NCBI RefSeq assembly: GCF_914767665.1 | Contig: NC_059504.1 | Coordinates: forward strand, 29,490,001 to 29,554,000 | Reading direction: 5' to 3' | Source of the DNA: Harmonia axyridis | Lineage: Eukaryota > Arthropoda > Insecta > Coleoptera > Coccinellidae | DNA: 64,000 nt | Made by a program: the position numbers and the translations under genes | Notes under the pieces: generated by a model | What the model was told of the DNA's origin: nothing | What the model saw: the letters and a program-made list of their open reading frames with translations, nothing else | The model's database searches: none | In this document: positions 56,533-64,000 of the stretch, piece by piece | Position numbering within the stretch: the stretch's first letter is position 1 | How the letters are laid out: the number at the start of each line of letters is the position of its first letter

Positions 56533-57563
56533 TTATTTGTGATTAAGTGGCGTACCAGATCCTGAAACTTTCTCCAACTTCTCAAAGTGTTTTCTTGCAT
56601 TTCTGATATTGATCAATGTAACTTCTGAAGGAATTTGAGGATCAGACATGCACACCATTACATAGGTGTTGCTAGTAAACATATCAATATAAGCTGCAAA
56701 GGCTGAATTCCTAACTTCCATACTCTGAAACTGGGCAGCTAGTTTTGAACATGACAATTTGAACTGTTTTATTATATTAGATACTTTCTCAAATCTATGA
56801 ATATCTCTGTGGGCTTTCCTTTGATAATGAGAAATAACTAAAAAGGTAGCTCTCTCAAATAACAAGACTTCGTCAGCATCTACAATACTAGCAAACTGTT
56901 TTAAGCTATTCTCTAATTCTTTAACATTTGGTATCAACATGTAAACTATATTAGACCAAGCTCTATAGAGAGTTTCATCCCAAATTGATGTCCTAAAACA
57001 TGTGCACTGCAGAGGTCTAGATAATTCTTTCAAATCTGTTTCTCTTTCTTTAAATATAATATCTCTTTGATCCTCAGTTACAAGATCCATTTTGTGTATC
57101 AGACAAAATAATTTTGCATCAGGAGAATTCTGCAGAATGGCTTCTAGACATGATTGATAATAATGAATATCTTTTTGGAGTTCTCTACTCTCTACGTCAA
57201 ACACATAAATTAGAACTTCTACATTTCGAAATATGTTATCTCTCTGTGATGCAAAATAATTTTCCATAAAAGCTTCTTGACCACCACAATCCCATAAATT
57301 TAGCACGAGGTTTCCAAGAAATCGTACATGAGAATGCTCGACATCAACTAAAAATCAAATCTTTCTAGGGGTGTTTATATTGGAATTTATTCTTACTTAC
57401 TTGTAGCTCCCAAACGTCTTGTATCTCTAGCTATATAATTAGCAAAAATGATAGATCTCATGCTGGTTTTTCCAGATCCACTTTTGCCCATAAGTAAAAC
57501 CTACAATATTTTAAAATTAAATTATTACTATCAAAAAGTTGATACACCTACCTTTTTCTTCAT
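56533..57563 (-). CDS. RagA: Ras-related GTP-binding protein RagA/B
   Basis: Rag GTPase that pairs with RagC/D on the lysosome and recruits TORC1 when amino acids are present. Exons: 57563-57552 (only MKKK), 57500-57401 and 57347-56533, all GT-AG and in phase, 308 aa. The P-loop is GKSGSGKTS at 9-17. The switch region contains [20 protein letters not shown]3 is WDCGGQ at 56-61 and G4 is HKMD at 122-125. The C-terminal roadblock-like part contains [19 protein letters not shown] and [19 protein letters not shown]. Similarity to RagA of other animals is very high throughout. It lacks the few extra N-terminal residues of the human protein but keeps the conserved [12 protein letters not shown] start. 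RagA rather than RagC is shown by length and by the sequence around the P-loop. Confidence 0.97.
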
Positions 57564-59411
57564 TTTGTATATATTATCTTCTAATTGGAAATTAATTAGA
57601 TAGCTCAATATAAATGACTTATATTTTAGCTGCTAGTGTTTTATTAAAACTGAAACTAAATCATGAAAATAGTAAATAACAAATTCTAACCTCTAACAAA
57701 GAAAAACCTTGTAAAGGTCATTGTAGTACTTGACAAGACAGACGTCATTTTCCGAGCACACGATTATTTTCAACTAATGCACATTGCTACTATAAAATTC
57801 ATGAATTATAAATTCACAATTCTCTAGATGTTTCTGATATATCATTTAAATTCTTTTAATAGTCTGAACTAACGCCTTTATCATCTTAAAATATTCATAC
57901 TTCCATTTATGAAAGATGAGATATTTGAGAACAATCAACTCGATTTTCAATTTATTCGCCTAATCAAGTTATCTCTTATTATAACAATATTTGTCCACCA
58001 ATGATAAACTTATTATTCCAAGTTCAGTGAAGGTAAATACTTCTGAATTTGTCATCATACTTGATTTGAGTATTATAATTTCATCTTTACCTAGATTATC
58101 AGTGCTTACTTGCTCTTAGGTATAGACTTTCCAAAGTTACTTGACAAGAACTGATACGTACCATATATACAAGGCTTTCAAGTTTCAACTAATTCTTAGG
58201 GAGATTGAAGTTTTCATTTTTGTCATTTTAATTTTTTTCCGGTATTTTACGACTAGTGCGTCTCAACATCGAAGGAACAAATATATTAGCGTTTTCATAA
58301 TTTGGTCAAGTGACTGGTACGAATACTATACGGTATAAAATGTGAAAGTGTAAAATAACTCTTACTCTCTTGTGAACACTTTCATAAGATAAAAACAATG
58401 AAAATTGAGCAATGGTTTATTATCTTCATGACATCTTGCAACCTCTTCGGAATTGATCCTGGGGTACTAGCTAGGTACTGGCCAATCATCTTAACAAGAA
58501 CAATTGAGCCAAGAAGCTTTCGAATATAGAGATTGTGATGCTTTGGGGAACGATAATAATAAGCCAAAAAACTACTGAAAAATTCTACAAAAAAGGTCCA
58601 TTACATCTAGATTTGATACGAATTTGAACTAGTAGCATTACTTCCGAGTCTACCAAATATAGTGGAAGCATTTGGGATAAAAAATATTTTTGGTCACCAA
58701 TTTCAAAATTTACACTTGCAAAAATATATTTTAGATCATCACTTGTCAAGAGTATTAGTCCTTTCTGAACAGCTTCAAGTGATACCATTTTTTTCTGATT
58801 TTAATGAAATTTAATATGGGTTATCAGTTATGGACAGTGGATGGTTTCATAAAAATTCATTTCACCAAAAAAAGGATGCACATTGGAAATGGGCTCTTGA
58901 AAAAAAAAACAATTATATTAAACCTATATTAGAAGAATGCTTTGGGAATAACACTACAACATATCAAATATACAACATAAAATCTCTAATACAAATACAG
59001 TGTGAACATTTCAAATGATATAAATTAAAGAAAATATCATTACATAGTCGCACTGGGTAAAATAGATGTTTGATTGATTTGAAAAAATTGATTAAATGGA
59101 ATGGATATATAAAATAAATTTAACATTTCAGTAAAACTTAACTAAAATTCATCTGAAGAAATAAAACCAATATTTTATATTTCATTTCAAAGAAGGGAAT
59201 GATGAAATGATTCAAAGATATATAATAATAAGATTAGTCACTTCCACATTTCCCTTCTCTACAATGAAATCCTCATGATATCAACATAATTCAGATCTCT
59301 GAAAAAAGGTCAGAATATTATTACAGAAGGTAAGATAGTAATCACATATGTACACTTATAATAACTGCACTAAAAATGTAATTTTTTTTGTCATTGCACT
59401 TCAAGTCTATT
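57564..59411. other. RagA to Zmynd8-like intergenic region
   Basis: AT-rich, with no firm gene. It should contain the RagA promoter (next to 57564) and the 3' UTR of the Zmynd8-like gene. On -, 58788-58585 (VQKGLILLTSDDLKYIFAS) and 58567-58382 (LGSIVLVKMIGQYLASTPGS) are open in different frames, about 20 bp apart, and could be a decayed coding fragment; I do not recognise it. Confidence 0.35.
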
Positions 59412-62400
59412 TCAATCACTCTCCATCTCTTCATCAGATATTACATTAGACACATTATTACTAGTAGATGGCAAGGGTTTTAAAACTTGTACAGTACTAT
59501 TGACTTTCTGACTTGGACTTCCTGCTTGTTGGGTTCTATTTGATGGCGACGTTACTGTAGAGTTTACATTCCTAACCCTTGTAAATAAGGAACTTGTTGC
59601 TATGTATTTAGTTCCTTGTGAATTCGCAAGGAATTCTACATTCGATGAATCTACTATTGTTAAATGACCTCCTGTGGTTGTCTATAAGAAAAAAATTAAG
59701 ATTTTTTTGCATTAAAATGAAATTAAGAAAAGATTGTAATTCAAAAAAACATACTACAATAGACAAAAAATTATGTAAAAAAAAATTTCATCAGAAGTCT
59801 GGTATCTGAATGTCATATACAGTGGAACTCCCTTACTCGAACTTCCCTATCTCGAAGAATTCTTCAAGTCGAATTTTCTTGAGAAGCAAAAACGTTTCGA
59901 CAACATCGCCATGTATTTTTTCCCTATAAGTCGAATTTCCATAACTCGAATATTTCTGAAACTCGAACTGAAATTCAGCAGTAACCGAGGCGGCAACCAA
60001 GCATAACTCGAATTTTTTGGGGAAACGCTCACTGCAACTTCGGGAAATTACCGAGCGGAGAGTCGCCGGCAGATCCAAACTTGTTTTTCTTAGTTTCCTT
60101 ACGAAGGTTGAATCGCGCACGCGCTCTATAAAATATCAGTTCTGATAAGTTACGTTGTGAAATTTAAAAAGGCTTTATGTTGGGTATCAGTGGTGAACTA
60201 AAATGACATCGAAGCGAAACTTGAAGTGTTTGACGCTGAAGGAGAAATTAAAATTAATTGCTGAAGTAGAAAGAGGCGAAAAGAAAAAGAAAGTTTTTGC
60301 CCAACAATTTGGGATTTCCCAAACACGTTATCAACCATTTTGAAAAACAAAGATAACCTATTAGAAAAACAAGGTAGCTATGATTCTAACTCCGAACGGA
60401 AAAGGCTTACAACTTGTGTGAATATTGGTGTTGATGAAGCTCTGCTTAAGTGGGTTACTACCGCGCGTGCCAAAAATCTTCCTCTTTCGGGAGTCCTAAT
60501 CAGAGAGAAAGCTCTAGAATATGCCGCTGCTTTGGGTCATGAAGATTTTTCAGCTAGTGTAGGGTGGCTAGATAAATTTAAAAAAAGACATAATATCGCC
60601 CAAATGTCAGTTTGTGGTGAAAGTGCTTCTGCAGATACAAAATCTAGTGAATATTGGAAAAACAACGTTTTGCCAGATTTAATCAGACAATTCCACGAAA
60701 ACGATATTTTTAACGCTGATGAAACGGGTATTTTCTTCAAATGTTTACCCAACAAAACATTAGCTTTTAAAGGTCAAAAATGCTTTGGTGGCAAACACAG
60801 CAAGGAGAGAATTACAGTTATGGTTGCCAGCAATATGAGTGGTTCAGAAAAGTTGAAATTGCTCGTTATTGGCAAGTCAAAAAACCCACGTTGTTTTAAG
60901 GGCATAAAATCACTTGATGTTGATTACGAGCACAATAAGAAGGCGTGGATGACAAGTGAAATTTACGCTAAGTGGCTCAAAAGTCTAGATAAAATCTTTG
61001 TTGCCCAGAATAGGAAGATTTTACTTTTTGTGGACAATTGTCCTGCACATCCTAAAAATGTAGAAGTAAGTCTAAAAAATATTAAACTGGAATATTTTCC
61101 TCCTAATCTGACGTCTGTTCTACAACCAATGGACCAAGAATTATCAAAAATCTTGAGCAGCATTATAGAAAACGAATGGTAATGAATGTCTTGGCACATA
61201 TGGAAGAATCAAGTCCTGCCACTGTATCGTTACGTGATGCAATCAGGGATCTGAATAAAACCTGGAATTGCGATGTGAAACAACAAACAATCCGTCATTG
61301 TTTTAGAAAGGTAGGTTTTGTTAAAGATGAATTAATACAGAATGCTGCTACAGCTGACTGGGATGAAGGCGACGATCTTCCATTGTCTGAATTGAAACAA
61401 ATTTGGACAACATGCAGAGGGGCAATGGGAAGCGCCGATGTTTCTTTTGAAGATTACGTCGATATTGACGATGGTGTGCAAACAATGGGATTACCAACAG
61501 ACGAAGAAATTTTAGAAGACGTTATAGAAAATCTAGTTTCTTCTGAAAAAGGTGAATTTTAAGTGATATGTAGCATTAATGTTAAACACACATGTCATAA
61601 TCTATTGTTTTAGACTGAGAGAAAGAGGAATTTTCTAGTGAGGGCGAGGTTGAAACAACTACTGATGTCACAACCACCTTCAATCAAGCGTATTCTGCTC
61701 TTCAGACCCTGAGAAATTTTGCTTCGTCAAAAGAAAATGTTCCGCTTGCAGTACATGTGTCGTTAAATTTAGTGGAGGATTTCATAGACAGAAATAAGTG
61801 GTCCGTATTTAAACAAACGAAAATTACAGATTTCATTAAGTAAGAATACATGTCTATTTGAAATAAATGTACAAGTTTCGTTTTTTTTGTATCTGTTTTT
61901 TTGTGTGTTTTTATTAAATAATGTACATACATGGGACCGTGTTTTTGTAATACATCTGCAATACATTTGCATATATATATATATACGTGTTTTTTTTTAT
62001 TGGTCACCCTCAACTCAGTCCAGTTTTCCGTATTTCGAATTTTCTGTAACTCGAAGTGAAACTACTGGCCCTTGGAGATTCGAGTTAAGGAAGTTCCACT
62101 GTATAAGCAACAAATTTGTTCTATGTAATTTTGTTTCCTAGTCTACTGAAGGACAAGGAAATTTTGGGATCTCTTTTGGAATGAAAAAAACTTTTTTGTC
62201 TCCTATTTCAAAATGCATTTCATACTAATTTGGACTATTTTGGTTGTGTGTCTATCTGTTGGTATAGGTCCGAATATCCTTGTAACTTCATCAGCTTCTA
62301 TAATTGTTATTCAATGGAAATTACTATGGATATTCGACTTCAGATTATCCCTTAGAGAATTCAGGTTTTCACAATAAAGAACCCTTGAAGATCATGCGCA

Positions 62401-64000
62401 AACATAAATTTAATCAATTTATATGATAATTAGCTACTATACTACCTTACCTTAAATGGTATAGTTTTAGAATTCGTTGACCTATTCAAATAAACTTTTG
62501 TTGGCTTTGTCACTAACCTCTAGAATGCAGAACAAAATGTAATTTAAAGTATGCAATTTTTATTTCATTACTTACACCACCAAATGCTTTGGCTATTGCA
62601 GGTCTGAAGGTTAACTGACTTTGGGGCCTTATAGCTGGGGATTGTCCAGGTTGTGACTGTCCAGCATGTTGTGTGCACTTGCTCATATGTTTTGACCACT
62701 GTTTTATTTGACAAGAATAATCACAATAGCTTGTATTCCAACAGCAATAAAACTGCGCCTCTTTCCCGCAATTTGCGCACCTAGAATCAGAAATATGCTG
62801 CATATTTATACATCACAACTAAAGGATTGTAAATGACTAATTTCAACATATATTAATACTACTCATACTAGATTACTTTCAGAGTAGTGTTTACAGAAAG
62901 TCCTCTCGTATTTTTCGCTTTTCTATTATTTTTCATTGAAAATGATTATTCTAGAATGGTTTTGATGGCAAAATAGTGTTTATGCAGATTTGTCAAACAC
63001 TTTCAGTAATAAAATTCGGTAATTTATTACTTCTAAAGTTGTTGAAGGTGATCTTACCACTGCTTCGATTTTGCTTCTTCTATCCTCCTCAGAGCTTCTA
63101 TTTCACAAGCTGATCTAGTTTCATCAATAAGCCTCTCTCGTTCTTCAACTATACTACCTTGTATATCCTTCAAAATAGTGCATACATTCTTTCTTATATC
63201 CATCATTTCAGCAGCATGTCTCTGCTGTAAGGTTTCTATTTCGTGTTTCAATGAAGCAATAGTAGCCTCGGTATTATTCGTTTTACCCAGGTCTTCCAAC
63301 ATCTCAATAAGCATACCACGGAAATAGTCTCCAAGCTGGAAAAGGAACACATTCATATCAACTGACAAGTAGCAAGATCGACATTTTTTCAATACATGTC
63401 ATCTTTTTGATTAAATTTCAAATATAGAGTTTTTCAGTACTTCATCTTGATGGACCAATATTATTTATGATTGTTTTTGGCTTCATATTATTCTATAAAC
63501 AAAAAAAAATGACGAAAGCACTGGCGTGAAGTCAGGAGCTTTTGTGCGCTTAAAATTATTATTCTATAGCCTCAAGCAAAATCTCAATTTGGTCGAATCG
63601 TTACTGAAATATCAGGTAAAAAAAATGATATAAATAAATAGATATTCTGCTTAATTCGAACCGAATTTGCAGAAAGATTTGTCATCAGTGAGTAGAACCT
63701 TATGGTTGGGGACCATCTTGACAAAATGAAGAAATGATCCGTTCAAGGAGGAGCACTCAAAAAGCGAAAGTTTTATATGGATTGTGAAAAAAATCCAAAT
63801 TACTACTCAATCACATAAAAGGAATTCATATAGTCTGTTATAACGGCTTACCCTGTGTGATATAGAGTTTATTTTAGCAGAAACAGGCCCGGCATTACTA
63901 GGATTTCCACTATCAAACACTTGACTCAAAGGGCCAGGCGGTCTCGGTCTAAGTTTAGGAGGTGGTCGACACAGAACCTCACTAATGGCTTTAGAAACAG
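59412..64000 (-). CDS. Zmynd8-like MYND zinc-finger protein, 3' part
   Basis: Exons within the window: 64000-63852 (continues beyond), 63335-63058, 62780-62576, 62519-62451 and 59681-59412, ending TGA. All borders are GT-AG and the phases agree. The first visible exon is Pro-rich (RPPPKLRPRPPGPLSQ). The second forms a long predicted coiled coil (LGDYFRGMLIEMLEDLGK to SACEIEALRRIEEAKSKQ). The third is a MYND finger, WCANCGKEAQFYCCWNTSYC, then CDYSCQIKQWSKHMSKC in overlapping order. The tail is polar and ends VISDEEMESD. A coiled coil followed by a MYND finger with CCWNTSYC is specific to the ZMYND8/ZMYND11 chromatin readers, and this version is closer to ZMYND8. The PHD, bromo and PWWP domains expected upstream lie outside the window. 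The last intron carries a Tigger transposon. Confidence 0.9.
59820..62101 (+). mobile_element. Tigger/pogo transposon
   Basis: A 2282-bp element flanked by TA, starting CAGTGGAACTCCCTTACTCG and ending GAGTTAAGGAAGTTCCACTG. Both ends contain many CTCGAA/GTCGAA boxes (about 59835-60015 and 62035-62085). It carries one CENP-B/jerky-like transposase gene on + with frameshifts. It lies in the last intron of the Zmynd8-like gene, in the opposite orientation to that gene. Confidence 0.93.
60202..61843 (+). pseudogene. Tigger-type (CENP-B/jerky-like) transposase, frameshifted
   Basis: Parts in order: an N-terminal psq helix-turn-helix from ATG 60202 (KCLTLKEKLKLIAEVERG); a frame change near 60320; a CENP-B-type DNA-binding domain (DEALLKWVTTARAKNLPLSG, DFSASVGWLDKFKKRHNI); and a DDE domain (IFNADETGIFF, RKILLFVDNCPAHPKN, FPPNLTSVLQPMDQ). 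A second frame change occurs near 61137, just after the third Asp. Then the C-terminal region (SPATVSLRDAIRDLNKTW, EDYVDIDDG to 61562) and a last piece in another frame to TAA 61843 (YSALQTLRNFASSKENV). Each frame change looks like one missing base. The final gap (61553-61612) has GT...AG ends and might be an intron, but the joined frame meets a TGA at once. Confidence 0.9.

Noticed and set aside
61553..61612. Intron in the Tigger transposase gene
   Set aside because: The GT-AG ends look right, but the joined frame hits a TGA immediately, so it is not annotated as an intron; it is listed only as something to compare with intact relatives.
62576..62780. MYND finger first considered as DEAF1 or Nervy
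   Set aside because: The CCWNTSYC core and the preceding coiled coil ending KSKQW fit ZMYND8/ZMYND11; DEAF1 and Nervy fingers have a different core.

Overview
The window is nuclear DNA from an insect. The coding exons are separated by GT-AG introns, the base composition is strongly AT-rich, and the best-conserved proteins look insect-like (the Pak N-terminus, CRIB box and PIX-binding site, MsrB, Wdr59, RagA and a ZMYND8-type MYND finger). The density and nesting of LINEs, mariner/pogo elements and a Ty3-type LTR element fit a TE-rich genome such as a beetle's. The order cannot be fixed from the sequence alone.

Five host genes are supported by exon-by-exon translation with consistent splice phases. 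MsrB (methionine-R-sulfoxide reductase) is at 3940-5621 on +. Pak, a group I p21-activated kinase of 563 aa in nine coding exons, is at 32961-12107 on -. Wdr59, a GATOR2 subunit of 861 aa in seven exons, is at 33675-44288 on +, head-to-head with Pak. RagA (308 aa, three exons) is at 57563-56533 on -. The 3' part of a Zmynd8-like gene (five exons) runs from 64000 to 59412 on -. Wdr59 and RagA both act in lysosomal amino-acid signalling to TORC1.

Most of the rest is mobile DNA. A dead hAT element with a perfect 8-bp target duplication lies at 356-3288. A pogo-type element at 6434-9121 has a 1.5-kb repeat inserted in it, and a second copy of that repeat lies at 53.8-55.6 kb in inverted orientation. 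The 17.8-kb Pak intron (12515-30312) is filled by an I/R1-like LINE tail, a mariner, a deleted Jockey-like LINE containing a perfect 51-bp-arm hairpin beside a TA tract, and a LINE split by a full-length Jockey-like LINE with 12-bp duplications. A LINE with an open 949-aa ORF2 follows. Intron 6 of Wdr59 carries a 4.6-kb Ty3/gypsy-type element with apparently identical 864-bp LTRs. Its single open frame encodes Gag and protease joined to only the tail of integrase. The stretch 45-53.4 kb holds a LINE interrupted by a fold-back mariner-like palindrome (itself hit by another LINE), an RTE-like LINE, and a LINE with a restriction-like endonuclease abutting TA repeats. A Tigger/pogo element lies in the last intron of the Zmynd8-like gene.

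No tRNA, rRNA or CRISPR array was recognised. The most unusual objects are the Gag-protease-integrase-tail LTR element with its repeated primer-site-like leader, the fold-back mariner-like palindrome, the TA-flanked perfect hairpin, and the RLE-type LINE abutting TA repeats.
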